Source: Metarhizium brunneum (taxonomy: Eukaryota; Ascomycota; Sordariomycetes; Hypocreales; Clavicipitaceae). Taken from it: DNA of 64,000 nucleotides. The notes under the pieces were generated by a model, which saw only the letters and a list, made by a program, of their open reading frames with translations, had not been told where the DNA came from and did no database searches. Of the stretch, positions 1-9,414 are shown one piece after another (within the stretch, counting starts at the first letter, position 1; each line of letters starts with the position of its first letter). The stretch is from positions 434,001-498,000 of the forward strand of contig NC_089422.1 in assembly GCF_013426205.1 (NCBI RefSeq), given 5' to 3'. The translations under genes and the position numbers were made by a program.

Positions 1-120
1 TTAGAATCACCGACCCAAGATTGAGGAGAATCTTGATGAGCGTTGTTGCAATAAAGTCAGGCCCTGGGAAAGCGAGGTTTATATGGGACCAAGTGAAAGA
101 GACAGCGCACTACGAAATCG

Positions 121-2139
121 CAGCCCTGTGCATCGATTAGTTATCAAGACCCAGCGTAGTGAAAATTCTCAACGAACCCTCTGAGTTCACTGACGCGGAA
201 TCCTTCGAAACGCCCGAATTTGTTGACCGAGGAAATCTGTGTTCATACGCCATCCAGGCGTGGCCTCGTCATCTCTTGCTCGGCTCTTCTAGGCCAGACT
301 TGTCGCTATTGCAGTTGCAATCAAACTATCCTGTTCTTTCAAAAGTTTGTTCAAAGGTGTATTGGGCTCTGTTGAACTGCGTAACAAGAAGTCCCACCTG
401 TGGAGAGACGTTGTTTCCTATTTTTACTGGATTTGGAGTACCAGATGTGATTAGGCGGATTGTTGCAGAGAATGAAGCTGACCTCTCTACGCGGCAGCAC
501 GGCACGATGCCCCGCCGAGGATGCTGGAATTCCCGAGCAAGATTGACTTGGACAAACAGAATAGCGAGGGATCATCGGCTGTTCATCCCAATATACCACT
601 CACAAACTTCAAAAGTCCCGTCAACGCTGGTGCCAAGTTGGAAATTCAGGACACCGTCGCAGGAGACACGCCTTTGGCAAATGCCGCGTACAATAATCAG
701 TTAGAATACGCCGAGTATCTTTTGAAACTTGGCGCCAATATCAATCTAGTCTCGCCATGCTACTGCGCGCCTCTTCATCAAGCGCATCTGGCATGTAGCT
801 TGAGTATGCTGATGTTGCTCATCAAGCACTGGGCCGATCCAAACTGCCCTTGCGAGGATGCTGTTACGGGCGCCCCTCTACAGGCTGAACTAACGGCACA
901 CGATGCTAAGAATTCTCGTGTTGACGAGATAGTTGACTATCTGATTGCAAAGGGCGCAGACGTGACGGCCGAGGGTGGGTTGTTTCGTTTTACAATCAAC
1001 GCCGCGGCATTCCAGGAGACACCGACGCTGATCAGTCGTCTTGTCAACAACGGAGCAACTATAGACGTCATGGACCAGACAATTGTCGATTTGGGCGGTG
1101 ACATCAACAGCTGGGACGAAATGGGTCGAACGGCGGCCCATTGGGCATCACAACCAGGTCGTTCACAGCACTTGAGGTCGTCGAGATGATCATGTCGTCA
1201 ACAGCGGAAAGGCAATCCGCCAATATACCAGACATAGATGGTTGGACACCATTGTTCTGGGCCGTGCGTGGAACTCGCTCCTTGCTGAACAAAGGTGTGG
1301 CAGGTGAGCCGCAAGATCAGACCAAGGTTATAAAACTCTTGCTTCAGAGAGGAACTGACCGCTCTATTCTGGTGTCTGCTACTGGACCTAAATGGTCTCC
1401 TCTCAAGATTTCGCGTTTCTCGTGACGATCCGCGGGGGTCGTCCATCTCCCCGAGCATGGTCTCGCTTTTACAAACACATCCAGAGGAGCAGAGAGTGGC
1501 AACCCTTCAGAGGAACCGGATGAAAGAGACGTAGACCAATTCAAAGCAGCCAACACCTGATCGCTTTACTGTGACGCTTGTCTATGTGTACGTTTTAATG
1601 TCACGGTTCAAGTCTATATTATTTTCTTCACATGCTTGCCTAACCTCCGGCAGATACCAGCATCTCTTGCTGGGATCCAAAATGTACTAACCCTCCTGCA
1701 GGATATTCGAGGCTTTATATACCGCTGCAAGACATGTTGCAACTTTGAGTTCTGCGTCAAGTGCTATCCGCACAGACGCATCGTATACTCATCCCCGGAC
1801 CATATTTTCGAGGAGCTTGGCCCGGAATTTGAAGATGTCCCTGGCGCCGACGGCACAGACACGCCGGGTGCTAGTACATCTTCGAACTCGGATTCAGACT
1901 CGGACTATGAAGACTGGGAGACTCCTCTGTACTCTGTAGTATCTTGTGCTAGCTGGTTTTGCAGAGCCCGTCTGCGAGTTCACCAAAGACTGGTTATTGG
2001 CTCATTGGACTCGTCACGAAAGCATGGGGTTATTTACAAGATTGTGCGCTTTTCGTCAGCTTCACATAGCTCATACCAAACCCACAAGTCGGCTGCTTCC
2101 ACAACTTGCGACAAGCTCCAATGTTTCCTAAGCCCTTGA
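121..2139 (+). pseudogene. Decayed ankyrin-repeat / ZZ-zinc-finger protein
   Basis: Three open stretches in different frames form the remains of one fungal ankyrin/ZZ protein. 159-500 carries a pre-ankyrin segment including 'YAIQAWPRH', common in NACHT-ankyrin proteins. 521-1189 and 1141-1425 encode ankyrin-like units ('GDTPLANAAYNNQLEYAEYLLKLGA', shortened here to GDTPLANAAYNN, and 'DGWTPLFWAVRG'). 1690-1940 encodes a ZZ-type finger with C-x2-C, then 'FEFCVKCY' and a DHIFEELGPEFE tail typical of the family. Frame changes near 500, near 1150 and after 1425 cannot be bridged by obvious introns, so the gene looks inactivated. The N-terminal part may lie left of the window. Family members act in signalling or as STAND-type immune receptors; no function can be claimed for this copy. 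An unrecognised exon structure could rescue part of it. Confidence 0.6.
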
Positions 2140-2958
2140 GTTATGTCGACTACCCTACTATCACACAGGACGTCGAGGACCTTGTGGAGAGTCGGTTTCA
2201 GGCACTACTGACGCTATCATGCGAAGCCTTTCCATTATGGTAGCTGTCCAGTGCCCGTAACACAAGCTGCAAGCGCCTCGTTTCCCCCTTTTTTTCGACT
2301 GCGTAGTACTTCCAGGTATGTCTATGAAACAACACCTTGTTCCTTGTTGGGTATACCTCATTATCCCTGTTGCTCGTTCTCCCACAAGTTACGACACAGT
2401 GATATCTTGTTAGCCGGGCAGTCGTCCCCGAGAGCACAAGACATAGCATGATGGTGGAGTCATATTACATAGTGCGTCTTGTCGCACCATAGGGTCTGGT
2501 GCTTTATACGCTTGGCTAGAGTTGGTGCTATAATGGGTCCCGAAGCGCTGCAAGCATCGCGACTTCATGCGACACGGCCTCAGTATAACGTCTGGTCGCG
2601 GCTACCATCGCTATATACCGTCTAATCCGGCCAACTCCACAAGCCTTTTATGATTATACTTTTCATGCTCTCATGGGCTCGGCAATGCATACATGCCAAC
2701 CATGATCCTAGGCACGAGTCAGTACACAATACCTGTCCGTAGCACACACCTGATTCAGCTTCACTCTCCGGGCTAGTCCATAGCGTCAAAATATCGAATG
2801 AAAACAAGTCCATCTACGTTGCCATGTTCTGTCTCACTATAAAGGTCCTCGTGCTGCCCGTTTGCTCCTCATCTCACAGAATGCAAATCACCTGCAACGT
2901 CTTTCATTCTTTTTTTCCAGACACAGCCTGACTTGTCTCACTGTCATTACCAACAACC
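2140..2958. other. Intergenic, no gene seen
   Basis: Only short spurious reading frames are present. The right end is the 5' region of the toxin gene, with 'actataaagg' near 2836-2845 as a possible TATA element about 115 bp before its ATG. Confidence 0.6.
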
Positions 2959-5201
2959 ATGCGCTGGGACAGCCTTGCTTCGGCCGCACATCTTGCTCTG
3001 CTTGCCATTGGCCCCATCAGCGCCTTTCCAAACGGGAAAAGAGATGTCGTCGGCAGAGCTCCCAAGCAGCCCGCCAAAGAAGTCTTTCGCGGCGACTTCA
3101 GAAGCCCGCGCGATGTAGCCAAGGATGGCGGATTCCGCCCCCAGGGCAACTATGCAAACAATAACCAGGCATTCTCTATATACCGCCACATGGTTGGCGA
3201 GCATGGGAGAGAAGACGACTCGGACCTGTCGGATGAGGATTCCGACGAGGAGTGGACGTCTGCCTTTGTCTCGGTAACAACCTCGGTCGACACAGCGGCA
3301 TCCTACGGCCGCTGGGTGTACAGGATTCACGCCACTCCAAACATGATTGACCCCACGGAAGGGGAGGAAAACCAGCCTGAAATCTTCGCACTGGGAGGTG
3401 TCCCATGGTCCCAAGTCATGGGGTGGTATGAGCTGAGATTCGAGAACAACGAGTCTGTGAATGCCGAGGGAATCACAGCAAACGACTTTACCCCCAACCC
3501 AGCCTACCAGCCGAGATACGACGGATACACCCTGACGACCGTCGAGCCAAGAGGCCCATGGCGTAGCCACGACAGAAACTACTGGACGCAATTCATGAAC
3601 GGCCCGAATGTTGCGCCCGCCGTAGCTTTCACCGGGCAGTTCCCGCTCAACTTCGGGACCTATTCCCTCGACGGACTCCCCGGACCTTCACAAGAAACCC
3701 AGATAGAGCGGCCGCCCCCGACGCAGCCCGAGGCCGCGGCGCTCAGCGCGGAAGACATTGTCATGGCAGCCGAGTTCCTGCACGAGCACAACGCGCCGTG
3801 CGACGTCTCCGGCGTCGACCCCCAGACGCAATACCTCATTCTCGAGGCAGACGCGGGCTTTGCGCGGTCCCTGGCCCGGCTGCACCGCGAGCGTCCCAAC
3901 GACACGCTCCCCACGCCCTTTGACGAGGCGGACCAGCAGATCCAGGCCATTATCGAAAGGCTCCGACGGGGCCAGGAGCCAAACACGTGCCAGCTCGTCG
4001 GCGCGTGTAGCGGATTGAAGCTCTCCCAGAAGAAGAGGGCCACGAGTAAGCGCCGAAAAGGGCCACTTGCACGGGCTACAATCAATGCTAATAGACGTTT
4101 CCCAGCACCAGGGGCGGTATCAAAGCTGTGCAAAAAGATACAAAAGCCGAAAAGGGGCAAGAACCGCCTGAGCCCGGCGACGCAGAATTCCGAAAAGTGC
4201 GTGCTCCGCTCTCCGCTCAAGATTAGAGTACAGCTGTCCGACGACACGTCGGCCGGAAGCTGGGACCGGCTGTTTCTGGAGATGGGCAAGAATGCGCGGT
4301 ACGAGCGCGGCCAGCCGGCCTACCTGCTCAAGGAGTCGCCCAGCGCAGGCGACGTCATGTATCTGGACGTTGATCTCGCCGACGCGTATCCCGACAAGGC
4401 CGTCACCGTGGAGGACATTAAGAAGGTTCGCCTGGTGAGCTACCTGGACAATGGAAAGGAGGGTTCAAACGAGCTCGAGCTGCAAGGTATGTCGATGTGC
4501 TGATTGCAAGCTTTTTGAAGAAGAAAGCTGACTCGACTAGACATTACCCTCACGGGCAAATGTGCGGCGTCGCCCAGGGCCGCCGAGGCTCGCATCAAGG
4601 CCAGGCAGTGGTTCACCAGTTGGAGCAGCGCCTTGAAGCTCAAGGACTGGGTGTGGAAGAGGGACTGCGAAAAGTTCACCAGCCTCAAGTTCGAATGGAG
4701 CCTGGGCAACAAGGTGCGCGCCGGGACGTGGGATGACCTCAAGCTCGGCTCGCACCGCGATCGCAGGGTGCGAGCGCACGATGTGCAGTTTGCTACGAAC
4801 CCGTCGGCGGGCGACTCGGGCGGCGAGGAAATCAAGCTCAAGGACATGTATGGCTCGGCGAGTGTGCACGTTGACCGCGTCGATTTCTTCCACGTCTATT
4901 CTACTACGCGATGGCCCAGTTCGGGCGAAGACGAGTGGGAGTTTGGAGGTATGTCGATGCTGGGGGGGGGGGGGGGATGACAATGTGAACAAGGTCCAAC
5001 TAACGCTGTGTAGGGATCAAATTCAGAGCGCAGTGCGAGGGCTTCGACAAGGCCGTCGTGTTGGACAAGTTTGGCAGCGATTACAACTGGCACTCGCGTT
5101 CTAATGGCATTGACTTGCCCATTGCGGCGGGCGACTGGCGGTGGGAGGATGAGAACTTTCAAAAGCAGCATCCTTTCCCTAGGGAGAAGGATGAACTGTG
5201 A
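2959..5201 (+). CDS. Secreted ADP-ribosyltransferase, heat-labile enterotoxin A family, ending in KDEL
   Basis: Three exons, 2959-4486, 4541-4948 and 5014-5201, encode 707 residues. Both introns are GT-AG with CTGAC/CTAAC branch sites. Residues 1-22 form a signal peptide. The catalytic core shows the NAD-binding arginine R44 in a 'FRGD' context, a T-T-S strand at 107-109 in place of the usual S-T-S, and the active-site loop ending 'E141-I-F-A-L-G-G', followed by the family's W-S-Q-V-x-G-W-Y. The residue two before E141 is Q139, so the motif reads QxE where cholera/LT toxins have ExE. Residues 86-99 are a strongly acidic insert. After the catalytic domain comes a linker (to about 415) and two similar beta-rich domains (about 420-520 and 558-660). 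The last four residues are KDEL. The family modifies host G proteins or other targets; the target here is unknown. The ATG chosen opens the signal peptide. Confidence 0.88.
4962..4976 (+). repeat. G15 homopolymer inside toxin intron 2
   Basis: Fifteen consecutive G residues lie between donor and branch site of the second toxin intron. The tract is prone to length change but lies outside the coding sequence when splicing is correct. Confidence 0.95.
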
Positions 5202-5750
5202 TTGAGCATGGCTTCCGTGACATATGGCGCTGACCCGGGGCAGCAGCGGCACTGGATCCTCAATCCACGATCCAAGACCAGATCACATGGTTTTTTTGGT
5301 TCTGGCCTCTTTGGTTTGCAGTTTGCTACGCCAACAGGGCCAATAGCATGGTGGGTGTGCGGCTCTGAAGTAGAATCAATTGTCATTTAATCGCAGTATC
5401 GCCAAGTTCAGGGATAGCTAGCCAACAGCCCCGAATATCATGGGTTGTTTCGCCACAGGCATCGCAAAATAGATGGCGGTGGACTCGATACCTTTTGACC
5501 CTTTTCAGGTTATTTGTATCGGTATCCGTATCGTCATTGTCATCGTCTTCAGTATCGGGGTCGGTATCAGTTTAACAGGATGCCTTTCGTTTTAGGTCAT
5601 TTTAATCGGGCAAAGCCAACACTGCCCAGCTTCATAGTTCAGAGGCTACGTAGCCCACTAAACATTCCTCATTCATCAAGGCTGATGTCGTGATAATGTT
5701 GTTTAAGACCTTTCAATTAAAGCTTAAAGGTCTTCGACGCTCATAGCGGT
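5202..5750. other. Intergenic, no gene seen
   Basis: Toxin 3' flank, followed by a simple 'GGTATC/GTATCG'-like stretch near 5515-5570. No coding signal was recognised. Confidence 0.5.
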
Positions 5751-6448
5751 CTATAATTGCTGATAGAGGCCTTCAAATAATACCCGATAGTCTAACTGAC
5801 TAGTTGACAGGGCTTTGGTAGCTTTTCTGTATCTTTCGCTAAAACCGATATCATATCGGCTAATTAAATAGGCCATGTCAAGTAACCAGGGGCTTCCAAT
5901 AGCTTCCATTACTTGATGCCAAGCAGCTCTTTGCGGGAAATGCTCCCATTTCAATAACCAAGCTTCAAAAATCAACCTCACTGTGGCCTTAAAGGTCCAG
6001 GTTATCCCCTGATATCCAGCCGCTAGTTGGGATACCTGTTCTGACTGCTCGGCTAGAACAGCATCGGTCAGGGCTTTCATCTACTGAAAGACATCATGAT
6101 CCCAGTGAAGATATCGGGCTAGCCGACTGTCAACGCTGCTGTAGATAACATCGCGAGCCATCATGAGCTGTTTTTGCTGCTTTACATAGAGGTCTAGGCC
6201 CTCTAGATAAATCGTCCATGCTAGGCTGTAGCTGTTGACTTGGTGCTCGGTTAATATATTTGCGGTCGGTTGGGTTCAACGATAATGAAGGCTGTATCGT
6301 TGGTCTTGATAGCAGCCCAGGTAGCTAATTCTAGCTTCCTACCGATATAATCTTGCCACTCTAGCCAACTTGCAATGCCGGTCAAGATGACCGAGGGCGC
6401 TGAAGGGTCTGGCATGATATCTGGGTTGAATGATGAGGAATCCCGCAA
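5751..6448 (-). mobile_element. Ty1/Copia gag-like relic
   Basis: Two minus-strand open stretches in sequence, 6448-6251 and 6080-5751, resemble the start of a Copia polyprotein. The first contains 'ILTGIASWLEWQDYIGRKL...W', matching the usual opening pattern of an L-x-G-x-x-N/S-W-x-x-W segment. The second is a tryptophan-rich alpha-helical gag-like segment. They are separated by stop codons. No protease, integrase, reverse transcriptase or clear LTRs were found, so this is an isolated dead fragment. The assignment rests on pattern memory of fungal Copia gag and is moderate. Confidence 0.5.
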
Positions 6449-6679
6449 ATTGACCCGTGCCCCTTAATACCCGGTCAGAGGCCCCTGCAAGCCTCCGGGG
6501 ACTCCTGACGATAATCCTCAAATTTGACTTGACACCACATGCATCGGGTTGGTCGGGGCTCAGGAAGGCCAAAAACAATTACAAGGGGAGCCCAACGCGC
6601 CCGTGGTCAACAGCGCCACCGACCAAATCACAATCAATTGATCGATGAAATCATTCCATCGCGCGATGCAAAGGGACAG

Positions 6680-7348
6680 GCCGAATGCTGTCCGATTGGG
6701 ACCTCCTTCAATGGCATATTGTGTGTTTGGCGACGGAACGGGTCAATTGTCCCAGCAATACGAATCAGGTCGACGGTGATTGTGCCAGTCTTCAGGGCCC
6801 AGCCAACGCATTGACTCTTCAATGAGACTGCGTGTCTCTCCTCGGAAGGTCCTAGCTGTATAGCTGTCCAACCGGGGCTCAATTTGGCGGCAAAGTGTGC
6901 AAATCTACGCGATTGCCCCTCTATGACGCGAACTTTGCATTCAACTTGACGGAACAATTTGCGTCTCTCTTGATGGTCCAGCCTGCCCAGATGGATTCAC
7001 CACACAAGACTCCCAGGTGCAAGGACAGTGATGGTTGACGTTTGACGGTACTTCCTGCACTCGCTCGGAGCCTTCCTCGTGCATGGCAGCTGTGATGATC
7101 CTTTCTGCTCCGGGGGATTCGCCTTTGATGCCAAGGCGTGCGTGGCCGACCAGCCGGCGCGGTGTTCCGACGGCGTGCTCTCCGACGGCGTGTGTATTCT
7201 CACGGAGCCCGTGGGCTGCGAAGATTACTCCCTCTCCATAACGTATCTCGGCAGATTTGAATCACAGTGTTCCGTGAAGTACACTGCCCCCCATGACTCG
7301 GGTTGCGTTGCGGCACAAGCATATCCCTTGCCCGAGGAAGGAACATGA
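6680..7348 (+). pseudogene. Broken cysteine-repeat protein gene
   Basis: Fragments in different frames repeat a 'C-P-x-G-x3-x-G-x-x-C' style unit: 'CCPIGTSFNGILC' near 6685-6725, 'SCPTGAQFGGKVC' near 6863-6900, 'ACPDGFTTQDS' near 6980-7010, and a cysteine-dense stretch 'SCDDPFCSGGF...CVADQPARCSDG' at about 7085-7260. The unit resembles extracellular cysteine-rich repeat proteins of fungi. Frame shifts between units, and stops in every frame, mean that no single product can be read. No family name is claimed. Confidence 0.45.
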
Positions 7349-8021
7349 TTTGGAATGATCGGAAATGTCATGGCTAGACGATGGGGGACATTGGTCCGCC
7401 GTTTGTCAATCCATATTGTCATGTTTATCTGTGGGCCGGGCGAGCCTCGGCATGTAGAGTGAACGGCTTCGTCTGAACCAAAGCTTGGTGTTTTACCAAG
7501 CCGCCAGTCGGGTTGTACATGCAAGCAGAGACACGGATGAAAGGAAGTGGCAAAAACGTATGGAATCAAGCGGTCTGGAAACCTCGAATTCCACTACAGC
7601 CAATTAAACCGGGGACGGCAGTGGAGTGTAGTCAAAGTTTATCTGATCGACTAGACTGAAGGACGGGCCGGATTTGGGTTTATCGAGCCGCATCGCTCCA
7701 AGCTAGACACATTAATTCATGGCGCTTGAGTTCATGCAGCCAGGCTGGAACGAGGCCTTGCGTCAATCCCACGATTTGACCAATGGAGCTGCCACAAGAC
7801 ACCAAACCTGATTTTGGGTTCACCAGCTGCGTGTGCAGCATTCATGCAGACCGACGTATCTCGGCTCGAGATCACAGTGAGGGGCTCGTTACACACTGCG
7901 CAGAGTCAAATGTATTTAAACCCGCCGCCCAGTCTCCCGGCCCAGATGGTTCCCGGCGACAGAGAAGCAACCGATTCATAGATACTCGCTTAGCTACCTT
8001 CCTACCAACACCAACGCCATC
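7349..8021. other. Intergenic; promoter of the hydrolase
   Basis: No gene is recognised. 'TATTTAAA' at about 7914-7921, roughly 100 bp before the downstream ATG, is a plausible TATA element for the hydrolase gene. Confidence 0.5.
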
Positions 8022-8855
8022 ATGCCGTATCTCAAGCTGCGAGATGGAGCCGAGCTCTTCTACAAGGACTGGGGCAACCCCAAGGGCCCCATCGTCACCT
8101 TTTCGCACGGCTGGCCGTTGAGCAGCGACAACTGGGAGAACCAAATGGTCTTCCTGGCCGACCACGGGTTCCGCGTCATCGGACACGACCGCCGCGGCCA
8201 CGGTCGCTCCACGCAGACATGGCACGGAAACAACATGGACACATTTGTCGACGATCTCGAGGAACTCTTCAAACACCTCGGCGTCAAAGACGCAGTCATG
8301 GTCGGGCACTCCCACGGCGGCGGCGAGGTGACGCATTACCTTGGAAAGCACGGCACCAGCCGCTTCAAGAAGGCCGTCCTCGTTTCAGCCGTGCCGCCGT
8401 TTATGCTCAAGACCGAGGCCAACCCGCAGGGCACCGACAAGTCCGTCTTCGACTCGTTCCGGCAGGCCATGCACAAGGACCGCAGCCAGTTCTTCCTGGA
8501 TGTGCCCACCGGCCCCTTTTTCGGATTCAACCGGCCCAACGCCCACAAGAGCGAGGGCCAGATCCGGAGCTGGTGGCAGCAGGGAATGAATACTAGCTTC
8601 AAAACCGCCTACGACTGCATCAAGGATTTTTCCGAGACCGACTTTACCGAGGATCTGAAGAAGATTGATATTCCTGTCTTGGTGCTTCACGGCGACGACG
8701 ACCAGGTTGTTCCGATTGAGGCTGCTGGGTTGAAGTCTGTCAAGCTGCTGCGCCATGGCAAGCTCAAGGTTTACCCTGGGGGATCGCATGCAATTCACAA
8801 TCTTAATGTCGATGAGGTGAATAAGGATTTGCTAGACTTTATCAAGTCGCACTAA
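8022..8855 (+). CDS. Alpha/beta hydrolase, cofactor-free haloperoxidase / perhydrolase type
   Basis: A single uninterrupted exon encodes 277 residues, the usual length of the non-heme chloroperoxidase group of alpha/beta hydrolases. The oxyanion segment 'SHGWP' lies at 28-32. The nucleophile elbow is G-H-S97-H-G-G; most relatives have G-H-S-T-G-G. The acid is D227 in 'HGDDDQVVP' and the base is H256 in 'GGSHAIH', so the catalytic triad is complete. Such enzymes hydrolyse esters or lactones and can form peracids; the natural substrate is not predictable from sequence. There is no signal peptide, so the protein is probably cytosolic. The family is common in bacteria and the gene has no intron, which fits old horizontal transfer but does not prove it. 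It stands alone between two decayed regions. Confidence 0.9.
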   Translation: MPYLKLRDGAELFYKDWGNPKGPIVTFSHGWPLSSDNWENQMVFLADHGFRVIGHDRRGHGRSTQTWHGNNMDTFVDDLEELFKHLGVKDAVMVGHSHGGGEVTHYLGKHGTSRFKKAVLVSAVPPFMLKTEANPQGTDKSVFDSFRQAMHKDRSQFFLDVPTGPFFGFNRPNAHKSEGQIRSWWQQGMNTSFKTAYDCIKDFSETDFTEDLKKIDIPVLVLHGDDDQVVPIEAAGLKSVKLLRHGKLKVYPGGSHAIHNLNVDEVNKDLLDFIKSH

Positions 8856-9414
8856 ACTTGGTGACTCCATGGAGTTTCATCTTAGGATACTGACGAGCAA
8901 ATAAATTGTTTTTTTAGCTTTAAGTTCTTTCGCACGCTGCCAGTTTTGCGGCATCGTACTTGCCAGGTTCTGCGGAAGCAATTCTTCTAACCGTTGGTGT
9001 TTCGCGGCATCTAGCCTGCGGACAATATGACAAGTCGTGAATCCCATGTCGCTTCGGTACATTCTCGTTTTGTAGATTTGTGGCCTGCACAAACGTCACT
9101 TCTTGTCCACGCCAGGCTGTACGCGTTCCGCAACGCATGCGGCGTCATGTTAGTTGCAAGTGAAAACAAGTACTGGTCTCTGGAGCCCAATGGGAAAGGT
9201 CTCGTATCCTTAAAGTCGTACGTGGAGGATGGGACATCGACTCCGGTTGTTGGCGCGAGGGCAAAATCTCAGACATTGAACACGAAGGATCAATGTATTT
9301 TGACTCACCAAGCTTCAAAGCTCGGACCTCCTGCACAACCTTGGCGACCGGCGTCAAGATTGCCACCATCACTATGAGCGATTAACAACTGCCGTGTCCA
9401 TCTTTGGCTGAGAT
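8856..9414. other. Intergenic, no gene seen
   Basis: No recognisable coding or RNA feature. Confidence 0.5.

Noticed and set aside
2947..3591. 214-codon minus-strand frame antisense to the toxin
   Set aside because: Shadow of the toxin exon; no domain.
4487..4503. Toxin ending at the TGA at 4501-4503
   Set aside because: That stop lies inside a well-formed intron; splicing restores a domain homologous to the preceding one and a KDEL end.
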